The notes below the pieces were generated by a model. The model worked only from the letters and a program-made list of their open reading frames with translations. It did no database searches and was not told the origin of the DNA. From Cyanobacteria bacterium SZAS-4 (GTDB taxonomy: Bacteria > Cyanobacteriota > Vampirovibrionia > Obscuribacterales > Obscuribacteraceae): a stretch of 64,000 nucleotides of DNA. This document shows, in pieces, positions 40,290 to 48,603 of this stretch (the first letter of the stretch is position 1; every line of letters starts with the position of its first letter). The position numbers and the translations under genes were made by a program. Where the stretch lies: positions 62,001 to 126,000 of the forward strand of contig JAFEAT010000015.1 in assembly GCA_018266255.1 (NCBI GenBank), read 5' to 3'.

Positions 40290-42344
40290 ATGGGCAAAAA
40301 CATCCTACTTCTAGATGACGATAAGCAGTTCTGCAAACTGATGGCATCGGTTCTAGAAGGTCGCGGCCACAAGGTTTTGCAAGCTGACTCGGGCGAAAAG
40401 GGCTGGGAGACGCTCAACAAAGAAAACCTTGACCTGGTCATAGTCTGTGGACCTTTGCCAGACAAAACAGGGGTTGACTGGATCAGCGACGTCAGGGAAA
40501 AAGGAAACGACGTTCGGTGTGTCTTCGTCGGTCAATCGCAAAAAGACGTCCAAATCAATAAAGCGAAACTGGAAAACGAACTTGGCATATCGCTTATCGT
40601 TCACAAACCAGTAATTCCATTTGTCTTTGGTGCTCAAATCGAAGGGCAATTCGCCGAAAGCGCCGGTGCGCAAGCGGGCAAACTCAAAGATTTCGAAACG
40701 ATGTTCCTCGCGCTCGTAACAAAATACGCGCGCATGCTACCTACGAAGTTAAGCGATCTTTCTGCTGCAATTCAAAAAGCAAAGTTAGATCCCACCAACA
40801 TCGATCTAGTCGGTGAAGTGCGAGCACAAGCGCACAAAATCAAGGGCACAGGCGGCTCTCTCGGCTTCAGATTAGTTGGCGAAGCAATGGCATTTATCGA
40901 AGCAGCTGCTGTTGCTATGCCGACAAAGTCTCATGAAGAACAACAAATTTCCTGGGCCGAAATCGATCGCAAGTTGTTAGAAGCACAAGCTGCGGGCGAA
41001 ATGGAAGCCCGCGAGGTCGCGCAAGTAGTCGCCGGAAAAGATGACGAGACTACAGATGAACCGGCCATGGCACGCATACTTGTGGTCGACAGCGACCAGG
41101 AATTCCTCAACCTTATCGAAGACCTGGGCAGAGAGCGACTTGTAGAGATCGTGAAGGCGCTAAATGTCGACGAAGCGTTGAACAAAGCATGTGTATTACC
41201 ACTCGATGCTGCGCTGGTGAATGTGGTCAGCGATGCTCCTGAAGAATCGTTTAAACTGGCTCGGCAACTGCGAGAATTGCCTGGCTACGAAAATTTGCCA
41301 TTAGCATTTATTTCTGGTGACGCGTTTATAAAAGATCGTGTTGAAGCTGCTCACGCTGGCGCATCCCTATATCTAGATAAACCGTTGCAATCTGATTCGC
41401 TCGAGACAGCGGTGCAACACTTAGTCGCCATCAGGCAAGGCGGACGACCGCGAGTTCTGATCACAGACGATGACGAGTTTTTCGCCAACACAGTTGCCTT
41501 GACTCTGCGCAATGAAGGAATGATCGTTCGCACGTTACTGGACCCAACGAAAATTCTCGACGTGATGCAAGACTTCCCACCAGACATGCTGCTTTTGGAT
41601 GTGATGATGCCTGGCATTACTGGATTCGAAGTCTGCCGGATGTTGCGACAAGTGCCACGCTGGCAAGATTTGCCGATTATCTTTTTGACCGGACAAACAG
41701 GTGTAGATGCTCGTGTAGAAGCGTTCAGATCGGGCGGTGACGACTACCTTCCCAAGCCTGTCGTGAACGAGGAGTTGCTTACTCGCGTAAAAGTGCGATT
41801 GGATAGATCTAAACTTTTGAAAGAGCGGTCCGACAAAGATACGATTACTGGACTACTGCTAAGACGGGCATTTTCAGAGCATCTTTCAGGGATGATCGCA
41901 GAAGCGCAGCGACTGAAATCAAGTTTTTCAGTGTGCTTGTTAGACGTCGATCACTTCAAGAAAGTGAATGACACATACGGTCACCTTGCTGGTGACAAAG
42001 TGCTAGCAGGGCTTGGGCAGTTGCTTTCAAGAAGATTCCGTGTTGATGATTTGCGCGGCAGATGGGGCGGAGAAGAGTTCATTCTCGCATTCAGACGCGA
42101 AGCAAAAGAAACTATGCATGCAGCAGTGCTGCGTGTTCTCGACGAATTCAGCGAAATGACTTTCGTCAGCGATGAAGGAAAAGAATTCCACGTCAGTTTC
42201 AGCGGCGGACTGGCAAGCTTTCCAGAAGATGGAGAATCGGTCTACGAACTGCTTCAAACAGCCGACAGACGATTGTACGAAGCAAAACGTGCAGGAAGAA
42301 GGAGGATCGTTTTGGACGATCCCGATCCAGCAGTCGTTACCTAG
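40290..42344 (+). CDS. REC-HPt-REC-REC-GGDEF diguanylate cyclase
   Basis: 684 residues from the ATG at 40290; an upstream TTG at 40248 is not favoured because the receiver fold starts at MGKNILLLDDD. REC1 (2-115) lacks the phosphoacceptor Asp (VIVCGPLP). An HPt domain (about 135-225) has H182 in AHKIKGTGGSLGF. REC2 (about 255-375) is also degenerate (ALVNVVSD). REC3 (about 387-505) is complete with D437 in LLLDVMMPG. The GGDEF domain has GGEEF at 593-597 and an I-site RVDD five residues before it, so it probably makes cyclic di-GMP with product inhibition. Single gene, convergent with a TPR gene. Confidence 0.92.
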   Translation: MGKNILLLDDDKQFCKLMASVLEGRGHKVLQADSGEKGWETLNKENLDLVIVCGPLPDKTGVDWISDVREKGNDVRCVFVGQSQKDVQINKAKLENELGISLIVHKPVIPFVFGAQIEGQFAESAGAQAGKLKDFETMFLALVTKYARMLPTKLSDLSAAIQKAKLDPTNIDLVGEVRAQAHKIKGTGGSLGFRLVGEAMAFIEAAAVAMPTKSHEEQQISWAEIDRKLLEAQAAGEMEAREVAQVVAGKDDETTDEPAMARILVVDSDQEFLNLIEDLGRERLVEIVKALNVDEALNKACVLPLDAALVNVVSDAPEESFKLARQLRELPGYENLPLAFISGDAFIKDRVEAAHAGASLYLDKPLQSDSLETAVQHLVAIRQGGRPRVLITDDDEFFANTVALTLRNEGMIVRTLLDPTKILDVMQDFPPDMLLLDVMMPGITGFEVCRMLRQVPRWQDLPIIFLTGQTGVDARVEAFRSGGDDYLPKPVVNEELLTRVKVRLDRSKLLKERSDKDTITGLLLRRAFSEHLSGMIAEAQRLKSSFSVCLLDVDHFKKVNDTYGHLAGDKVLAGLGQLLSRRFRVDDLRGRWGGEEFILAFRREAKETMHAAVLRVLDEFSEMTFVSDEGKEFHVSFSGGLASFPEDGESVYELLQTADRRLYEAKRAGRRRIVLDDPDPAVVT

Positions 42345-42353
42345 AGCGCAGCC

Positions 42354-42863
42354 TTACTGATTTTCGGCTTGCTGTTTCTTGTAATTTTCGTACTGCTCTT
42401 GCTGAGCAACATATTGTTGTGCCGTCGCCAACAGTGCAGAAGGACTCTGACTTCCCGTTGCGCCGCCAATTTCAACAGCACGGCGATACGCTGCAACAGC
42501 GCCTCGATAGTTCTTGTTGCGCATCATCGCATTACCGAGTCCGATTTGATAATCAGCAACGTGACTTTGATATTTGCAAGCAAGTGCATACTGAGCTTGA
42601 GCTCCTGATGCATTGCCACCACGCAAGAGGAAATTGCCATATTCGTAATGCATCTTTCCGTCAGAAGGATTCGCCGCCAACAGCGCCAAATATTCGCCAC
42701 CAGCCTCAGACTTGCGTTGGCTCAGATAAATGGCGAGCAGACACTTGTGAATTGTTTCGCGCTTTTCTTTTGGCGAATCCGCAAAACTAGCAGTGGCATT
42801 AACAGCTAAAAGACTGACGACGATACCCAGCGAAAATGCTGAGCGAATAACCATGGAAAACAT
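42354..42863 (-). CDS. Secreted small TPR protein
   Basis: 169 residues from the ATG at 42863 with GGAGG 7 bases upstream. A signal peptide spans about 1-28 (ending TASFADSP). Three TPR-like helix pairs cover about 33-145 (LLALLAANPSDGKMHYEYGNFL-like sequence, LRGGNASGAQAQYALAC, MMRNKNYRGAVAAYRRAV), followed by a Gln/Tyr/Asn-rich tail (QQYVAQQEQYENYKKQQAEN). It is 18 bases after a larger secreted TPR gene on the same strand and likely co-transcribed. Confidence 0.75.
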   Translation of the reverse strand: MFSMVIRSAFSLGIVVSLLAVNATASFADSPKEKRETIHKCLLAIYLSQRKSEAGGEYLALLAANPSDGKMHYEYGNFLLRGGNASGAQAQYALACKYQSHVADYQIGLGNAMMRNKNYRGAVAAYRRAVEIGGATGSQSPSALLATAQQYVAQQEQYENYKKQQAENQ

Positions 42864-42881
42864 CTCGGACCTCCGAATCAC

Positions 42882-43865
42882 TTAGCTATTAGGATTGCGC
42901 ATGTTGAATTTGTCGAGCAACTGATAGAGATTATTCAAATTGTCATCAGTTGCAGGTTGGCGCCCGTAGGAGCCCTGGAAAGTTTCGAACATGCCGCGTT
43001 TCGGCACAGCCCATTCGATGAATAGTATCCAACTGCTACCTTTTTCAGGCAACGACTTCTCACTGAATTTCCAACCAGCTGGTTTTGCTGGATTAACAAA
43101 ATCGTGTAGCTCGAATTTCACAGGCAGCGCTTTGTTCAAAGGCGGTCCTTTGAGATTCTTGGTGATGTGATAGTGCGCTAAAGGAGGACGATTCCACTGA
43201 ATGTCTTTCTCGCCCTTATCGAGCCCTTCAAATTCAGCAATGACAATACATTCCGCTTTGATCGCATTGTCATAGCTCAAGCTATAAGTTTCCGGAGCGC
43301 GTTCTGGTTCTTTCGGCGGCTCAGGCTTCACTTCCTCTTTCGGTGGCGGTGGTGGCACATATGGCGTGGAAGGAACAATGTCGATATTTTTGATTTTTGG
43401 AACGAAGGCAACAGTTGGAGTGTCTGCATTTGCCAGAGCCCTTTTCAGCCACGGAATAGCTTCGTCGTACTTGTTCAAATAAAAGAGAGCTCGCCCGTAA
43501 TCGTAAGCTACGACCGGTTGTTTCTTGGGATCGAGTTCGAGAATCTTCTCAATGGCGAATGCGACCTGGTCCCACTCTTGGGCTTTGATGCAGGTGTTCT
43601 CAAGCCCTTCGTAGAGCTCAATAGATTTAGGGCTTAAGCCGATAGCAACGCGGTATTCTTCCCGGGCGCGTCCGTAATCGCCAGCGTTGTAATAGTCGGC
43701 AGCTTTGTTGGAGTGCCTGATCAGGGTCACGGACTCTTCGGCAGCCGCTTTCGGCGGCATCGCGCACAGCATCGAGAGCAGCGTTGCTGAGCCTGCCAGG
43801 AGAAAAGCATTGCTGTTGATGCCATTCACCCTTGAATTTTTAGAACCTGGGACCTTCTTGAACAT
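42882..43865 (-). CDS. Secreted TPR protein with Pro-rich linker
   Basis: 327 residues, ATG at 43865 with GAGGAG upstream. The signal peptide is long (about 1-42, ending KAAAEES). TPRs occupy about 50-150 (ADYYNAGDYGRAREEYRVAI, RALFYLNKYDEAIPWLKRAL). A Pro/Lys/Glu linker (about 165-190, VPPPPPKEEVKPEPP) leads to a C-terminal beta-rich domain (about 195-320) with GSSWILFIEW near 285. That domain is not recognised. It precedes a small TPR gene by 18 bases, and both probably act outside the inner membrane. Confidence 0.75.
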   Translation of the reverse strand: MFKKVPGSKNSRVNGINSNAFLLAGSATLLSMLCAMPPKAAAEESVTLIRHSNKAADYYNAGDYGRAREEYRVAIGLSPKSIELYEGLENTCIKAQEWDQVAFAIEKILELDPKKQPVVAYDYGRALFYLNKYDEAIPWLKRALANADTPTVAFVPKIKNIDIVPSTPYVPPPPPKEEVKPEPPKEPERAPETYSLSYDNAIKAECIVIAEFEGLDKGEKDIQWNRPPLAHYHITKNLKGPPLNKALPVKFELHDFVNPAKPAGWKFSEKSLPEKGSSWILFIEWAVPKRGMFETFQGSYGRQPATDDNLNNLYQLLDKFNMRNPNS

Positions 43866-44038
43866 TCACAACTCCTCTCGCCAACATTCGCCCGCTGCAC
43901 GAACAAACAGCCAGTGCACCATCATAATCTCATTTCTACCACTTTGATGCTCGAACCCTAACCCGCAGGCCTCTTTTTGTCTGCTCTCAGCTCTCATGAC
44001 ATCAAGTTAGCACGAACCATAACCGCGATGAATCGCTA

Positions 44039-45784
44039 CTACCAAGAACCGCCGCCACCACCACCGAAGCCGCCGCCGCTGAAACCGCCAGAGAAGCCGC
44101 TGTCCCCGCTGGCGGCTGACCCATAGCCGCTGCTGCCGCTGCTCACTGGCACCGACGCGAAAGTGCTGCGCATCGTATTCATGCCGTTGCCCAAATCATT
44201 GACAAAGTCGGAAGCAGAAAATCTGTAATTATCTCCGTAATCCGACACTCGATACCAATCAGGAGGTGCGGTCATCAAGCCCTCAAAAGCCTCAGCCCAC
44301 TGGTCTGCAGCTCCCAGCACCATGGCATACGGAAGCAATCGCCCAAATATCGTTGGGTCGTCTTTTGCCAAAACTCTGATTCGATCTTTTTCAGCCATGC
44401 GCACAAAACGGGCAAACCCCAGACATTCTCTGGTTGCTTGAGAACCTGCTGCCGTGCGCGCCGGCATCGCTTTAGCAAACATGTAGACGATGACGCCAGA
44501 ACACATGATGCCAAATCCCCAGGCTGTGTGATGCACGATCGTCCAGATGCCGATCAAGAAAAAAACAATGGCAAGCCCCTGATAATCAGATCTGACACTG
44601 TCTGGATTTTTGAGAAAAAGTCCCTTACTGGCGAGAGAGTCATAGATATTTTTCTTGATGGTGGGCAAGTGTGTATAAAATTGCGCCTTCAAATCACTGA
44701 GATTATTTGTCGCATTTGTCTGCACATTGTAGTTGAATATTCCTCGCAAGAACTCCTCTTCATGCGGCGAAAGCTTCTCTGTCGCTGGTGGTTCTGTTTT
44801 GGTGAAAACGTAATCTTTGTTTGAAAAAAAGAACAACGTTTTGCTCGTAGTCTGCGAAATTATCAGGTGCCCACGAACCGCAAGATCGATCAAAGTGGAG
44901 ACGATGTCTTCCATGTCACATGATTCGTCAACGAGCGTACCGACTTCAGCAGGAGACAGATCTTTCGGTGGAGTCCATTCAACTGCAATTGGATGATTGC
45001 CATCGACGTCACGACCAGAATTCCACCACAGCAAACTCATCACAGCAAGAGTTGCACAGGGAACAACCCAGGCTGGCCACGAATCCAACATGTACTGTAG
45101 ATACTCTTTCCACCATGGTGGCGGAATCACAGAACCAGCCGGCATGCCAATCACGATGGTCAGACCTTCTCCAGGTTGCAACGGTTGCACCGTAGAAAAA
45201 CGAACAATCGGACCCTGAACGGAACTGAAGGCATTCGTTTTGCTTCCTGGAGGTCCGTAATATGAAGTAGCTCGAATATCTTTCTGGTCGATGCCCGCTG
45301 GCACCTCCACTGTGGCGTGCGCATGATTTATAGGATAAGGCCACTGGTCTCCCGTCACGTTCCAGTAAAACTCAGGCGTTTTGTCGAAAAAGTTGACAGC
45401 ACGATCGACTTTGAATTTGATTCGATACATGTGCGCACCACTGACGGTGTGACCAGCATCACCAACCTTTATCATCAGATCATTGCCCTGATGACTAAAT
45501 TGATAAGGCTCAGGGCGACCTGAGTCAGTTGTAACGCTGATTACTTTCAGCGGCAAAGAGTAGGAAACGCCATACCTGTCATACATCACGGGAATAGTGC
45601 GAAATATTCCATGCCGTTTGGTGGTGCCGAAATCTATCATTATTGAATCAGTGATATCGACCGACGAATCTTTGTTGATTATGATGGCCGTATCGTAATC
45701 CTGAATCACATCCGCCAGCGCAGGTGTGAAAATGCATAGCACCACATATAGTGCAATGGCAAAAATCAATCGAAACGCTTTCAT
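44039..45784 (-). CDS. DUF2207 family membrane protein (B)
   Basis: 581 residues, paralogue of the protein at 6814. Signal peptide about 1-24, DUF2207 domain about 28-225 (SVDITDSIMIDF, KRHGIFRTIP, EFYWNVTGDQWPY), membrane helix about 240-255, the block DLSPAEVGTLVDESCDMED near 273-291, a helix pair near 405-440, then LPYAMVLGAADQWAEAF. The tail is Gly/Ser-rich and ends GGGSW. No lemA gene is adjacent to this copy. It is divergent from the HIT gene. Role unknown, as for the family. Confidence 0.9.
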   Translation of the reverse strand: MKAFRLIFAIALYVVLCIFTPALADVIQDYDTAIIINKDSSVDITDSIMIDFGTTKRHGIFRTIPVMYDRYGVSYSLPLKVISVTTDSGRPEPYQFSHQGNDLMIKVGDAGHTVSGAHMYRIKFKVDRAVNFFDKTPEFYWNVTGDQWPYPINHAHATVEVPAGIDQKDIRATSYYGPPGSKTNAFSSVQGPIVRFSTVQPLQPGEGLTIVIGMPAGSVIPPPWWKEYLQYMLDSWPAWVVPCATLAVMSLLWWNSGRDVDGNHPIAVEWTPPKDLSPAEVGTLVDESCDMEDIVSTLIDLAVRGHLIISQTTSKTLFFFSNKDYVFTKTEPPATEKLSPHEEEFLRGIFNYNVQTNATNNLSDLKAQFYTHLPTIKKNIYDSLASKGLFLKNPDSVRSDYQGLAIVFFLIGIWTIVHHTAWGFGIMCSGVIVYMFAKAMPARTAAGSQATRECLGFARFVRMAEKDRIRVLAKDDPTIFGRLLPYAMVLGAADQWAEAFEGLMTAPPDWYRVSDYGDNYRFSASDFVNDLGNGMNTMRSTFASVPVSSGSSGYGSAASGDSGFSGGFSGGGFGGGGGGSW

Positions 45785-45855
45785 CTTGAATACCAGCTTT
45801 TAATTTGCGGCGCTCGTGCTAAATTCATACGAATCCACGGATAAGAATACACATA

Positions 45856-46281
45856 ATGCAATCAAATCAACCCTGCCCTATCTGCGATAGGCAAAAAAAT
45901 ACCCGGCCAATATTCGAAAACGACGACTGGCTGGTCAGACATTCCGCCGAAACGAACATCGTCGGATACGTTCTAATCGAAGCCAAACGGCACTTTTTGG
46001 ACATGGCTGACGCAACTGAGAGCGAATGTGCGTCTTACGGAGAAATACTGCAGCGCGTTACCAAGGGCATCCGTCGATTGGTTCCAGCCGAGCGGGTTTA
46101 CACTTTCACACTTGGCGAAGTAGTGCCGCACTTCCACGTTCATGTGATTCCAAGAACAAATCAATTGCCTCGCGGTTATCGAGGACGCGGTATATTAACG
46201 TATCCGCTGGAGCCAAAAGCTGACAATTCTTTGGTGGATATTTTCTCTGATGGAATGGCGAAAGCGCTTTCGAAGCGTTGA
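45856..46281 (+). CDS. HIT family protein (nucleotide hydrolase/transferase)
   Basis: 141 residues, cytosolic. The catalytic histidine triad is in PHFHVHVIPR (HxHxHxx), near residues 97-104, and an N-terminal CPIC could bind zinc with H49 or the C-terminal His. The block YVLIEAKRHFLDM is the beginning of the HIT fold. The family hydrolyses or transfers nucleotidyl groups, for example on adenosine phosphoramidates or dinucleoside polyphosphates; the substrate here cannot be fixed. Stand-alone gene, divergent from the second DUF2207 gene. Confidence 0.9.
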   Translation: MQSNQPCPICDRQKNTRPIFENDDWLVRHSAETNIVGYVLIEAKRHFLDMADATESECASYGEILQRVTKGIRRLVPAERVYTFTLGEVVPHFHVHVIPRTNQLPRGYRGRGILTYPLEPKADNSLVDIFSDGMAKALSKR

Positions 46282-46372
46282 GCAATTTTGGTTCGAAAAG
46301 ACCGGAAAACGATTGCAATAATCGTGTGCCAGTTATACTGAAACTACGGCCGTAGCTTGATACGAGGCAACA

Positions 46373-46927
46373 ATGGATTTACCGCCACGCGAAGTTCCTG
46401 AGGGACTTTCAGCTCAAGAATATTACAAACTTGGCGTCCAATATAAATCCATGGGTTGGACCGAACAAGCTCGTGATGCCCTGAATTTCGCACTTGAAGA
46501 CGATTCTGACGCCGAGACGACCGCCTCAGCCAAACGTTTCTTGCGCACAAAAATTCCTCGGTTCCCTGTGCCACTGCTGGCCGAACAGAAAAATATCGAA
46601 GGTTTCAATTTAATGGCAACCGGCGATGTTGTTGCTGCTCGGTCGACATTCGAAGAACTGATCGCTCAGTTTCCAGATTTCGAATGGCCGTACGGTAACC
46701 TCGCGGTTCTTTGTCTGCACGATGGTCAAATTCCGAAAGCGAAAGATTTGTTAGAACAAGCGTTGGAAATCAATCCAGACTATGTCAACGGCTGGCTGCA
46801 TATGGCAACAGCGAAAGGTCTGGAACTTGACCTGGACGGTGCTCGCAAGTGCGTCGAACGTGCACTGGAGTCTGATCCAACCGACACCGCAGCAAAAGCC
46901 ATGCGTGACGCTCTCAACGAACTTTAG
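46373..46927 (+). CDS. TPR protein, cytosolic
   Basis: 184 residues. GAGG lies before the ATG at 46373. It starts with an LSAQEYYKLGVQYKSMGW helix pair, followed by three TPR units (FNLMATGDVVAARSTFEELI, NLAVLCLHDGQIPKAKDLLE, LHMATAKGLELDLDGARKCV). No signal peptide. A short Pro-rich connector (RTKIPRFPVPL) near residue 62 separates the first and second halves. No enzymatic domain; a cytosolic scaffold is likely. Single gene. Confidence 0.8.
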   Translation: MDLPPREVPEGLSAQEYYKLGVQYKSMGWTEQARDALNFALEDDSDAETTASAKRFLRTKIPRFPVPLLAEQKNIEGFNLMATGDVVAARSTFEELIAQFPDFEWPYGNLAVLCLHDGQIPKAKDLLEQALEINPDYVNGWLHMATAKGLELDLDGARKCVERALESDPTDTAAKAMRDALNEL

Positions 46928-46951
46928 TTGCGACGCTGGTTAATTTAGCGA

Positions 46952-46983
46952 TCTATATAGTTTTTTCCTATGGTCTATATAGT
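46952..46983. promoter_or_regulatory. Tandem TCTATATAGT repeats, 22-bp period
   Basis: The decamer TCTATATAGT occurs at 46952-46961 and 46974-46983, start-to-start distance 22 bases (about two DNA turns). Each copy contains the palindrome CTATATAG. The pair lies in the 284-base gap upstream of the MshEN-like array gene (47212). It could be a two-site operator. No other gene-like content is seen in the gap. Confidence 0.4.
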
Positions 46984-47211
46984 CGGCTTTAGCTTTGAGA
47001 CTGATCAATTACGTGCATGATATTGGAGCGGAGGGCTCTCCGCCTCATGTGACTGTTACCACGTACGAAAGCGAAACTACATTCGCGTCGCCCTTCAGCG
47101 ACCTGAAATTTGAGCGAGTAATAGTCGCCATAATTCACTGGCATGCGTGCTTTGTTGTTGCCAAAAGCCGCGCGGAATGCCGGACTTCAGTTTGTCAAAA
47201 AGGGTCAAGCT

Positions 47212-48495
47212 ATGAATACTTTGGGAAGCAATATGCTCATCGGCGATCTGCTGAGAGGAGCAAAAATTATCCAGATGCACGATCTGACAAATGCGGTGCA
47301 AGTGGCAAGCAAAACAGGATTACCAGTCGGAAGAGTATTGGTCATGCTCGGACTGGTGACGACTGAAACTGTTCATGCCGCATTGCAAGCGCAATCGCTT
47401 GTGCGTGACCGACTTATCTCGATGGATGTCGCGACGAAAGCGATCGGCATGGTGGCAAGTTATCGAATCGACTTGGAGCGCGCACTCGAATGTTTAGGTT
47501 CGTTGCCAGGGCGAGAAATTGAAACAAACAAGTTGGGAGATTTGCTAGTCTTAGCAGGACTGATTACTAATGAGTGCTTGATCGAATCGCTGAAAACCAG
47601 TCAACATCTAAATCTTCCGCTTGGAAGAATTTTAGTTCTGAAAAACATCTTGAAAGAGAATGTTGTTGAAGCGGCCCTCAGCGCACAAGTTCTGTTGAGA
47701 GATGGCGTTATCGATCGCAAGACCGCAGTAGCGGCTTTAAAGAATGCGAAACACACGCATACATCCATTGAAAGCTGCTTGAGTGCTGCTGGTGTGGATA
47801 CGGGAAACAAGCGTCAGACAGTGCGTCTTGGAGAGTTATTCGTTCTGGCAGAAATAGTCACTGAACCTGATCTTCTCGCCGCCGTAGAAATTGGACTGAA
47901 CGAAGGAACACAGATTGGACAGGTCTTGATGCAGTTTGGTTTCATAAACGAAGAGACTCTAGAAACCTCGCTGAAACTGCAGCAGATGGTGCACAAACAC
48001 TCGCTATCGGTATCGCAGGCAGTGCAAGTGTTAAGACTGCATCTGCAAGGTGTGGATATCCCAAATGCAATCGCAAGTATCGCTGAACCAGAAGTAAACC
48101 CAGTGCAGGCGGTCGGATTGGCAGAAGTGCTTTACCTGGCAGGGCTAGTGCCACAAGAGGAAACCGAGAAAGCCCTAGCCATAAGTTACGCAAGCAGAAT
48201 TCCATTCAATACAGTTCTTTTGCAGTACAACATGATCAAAGAGGAAGCCCTGCATGTAGCAACGCGCTGCATGCTCCTCATGGGTGAAAATCTCCTCACT
48301 GCCGAAGAAGCGATAGTCGCTCTTCACCACTGCGTCTGGAGCGGCATGGAACTTGTAGTAGTGCTTAGCAAAATGGGTTGGCTGGACAAACAACACAAGG
48401 AAGAATCGCAACAATCCCTACCAATCATCCTGGGCGACACACCAATAACCTACACCCCAGCCCCAGAATTCAACCCAACCGCCTCAATGTGGTAA
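47212..48495 (+). CDS. Four-module MshEN-like repeat protein
   Basis: 427 residues from the ATG at 47212 (AAGGGTCAAGCT upstream). Four modules of about 50 residues lie at about 10-61, 108-159, 205-257 and 303-353. Each has two motif halves of the LGxxLxxAGLI....L..(A/S)L..Q type with a five-residue spacer (KTGLP, HLNLP, NEGTQ, ASRIP); module three begins RLGEL. A 40- to 50-residue helical stretch follows each module. The layout matches MshEN, the cyclic-di-GMP-binding N-domain of type II/IV secretion ATPases, but no ATPase domain is present. The C-terminal ALHHC and MGWL recall the ends of the two proline-rich adaptors. A stand-alone ligand sensor or adaptor is likely (inference). Confidence 0.82.
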   Translation: MNTLGSNMLIGDLLRGAKIIQMHDLTNAVQVASKTGLPVGRVLVMLGLVTTETVHAALQAQSLVRDRLISMDVATKAIGMVASYRIDLERALECLGSLPGREIETNKLGDLLVLAGLITNECLIESLKTSQHLNLPLGRILVLKNILKENVVEAALSAQVLLRDGVIDRKTAVAALKNAKHTHTSIESCLSAAGVDTGNKRQTVRLGELFVLAEIVTEPDLLAAVEIGLNEGTQIGQVLMQFGFINEETLETSLKLQQMVHKHSLSVSQAVQVLRLHLQGVDIPNAIASIAEPEVNPVQAVGLAEVLYLAGLVPQEETEKALAISYASRIPFNTVLLQYNMIKEEALHVATRCMLLMGENLLTAEEAIVALHHCVWSGMELVVVLSKMGWLDKQHKEESQQSLPIILGDTPITYTPAPEFNPTASMW

Positions 48496-48550
48496 CCACC
48501 AAATCGCCTCAACATAGTAAAGGCACAACGTGGAGCGCAAAAAGAATGGA

Positions 48551-48597
48551 GCGCCGGCTTCAGCCGGCAAGGGTCGCCGGTCTATTGACCGGCGCGC
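48551..48597. repeat. Double palindrome, REP-like
   Basis: Two hairpins side by side: GCCGGC-TTCA-GCCGGC (48553-48568) and CGCCGGTC-TATT-GACCGGCG (48575-48594). The outer ends GCGC/GCGC can also pair. The block lies between convergent genes and may terminate transcription from both sides or be a dispersed palindromic element; only this copy is in the window. Confidence 0.5.
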
Positions 48598-48603
48598 TAA
48601 CAC

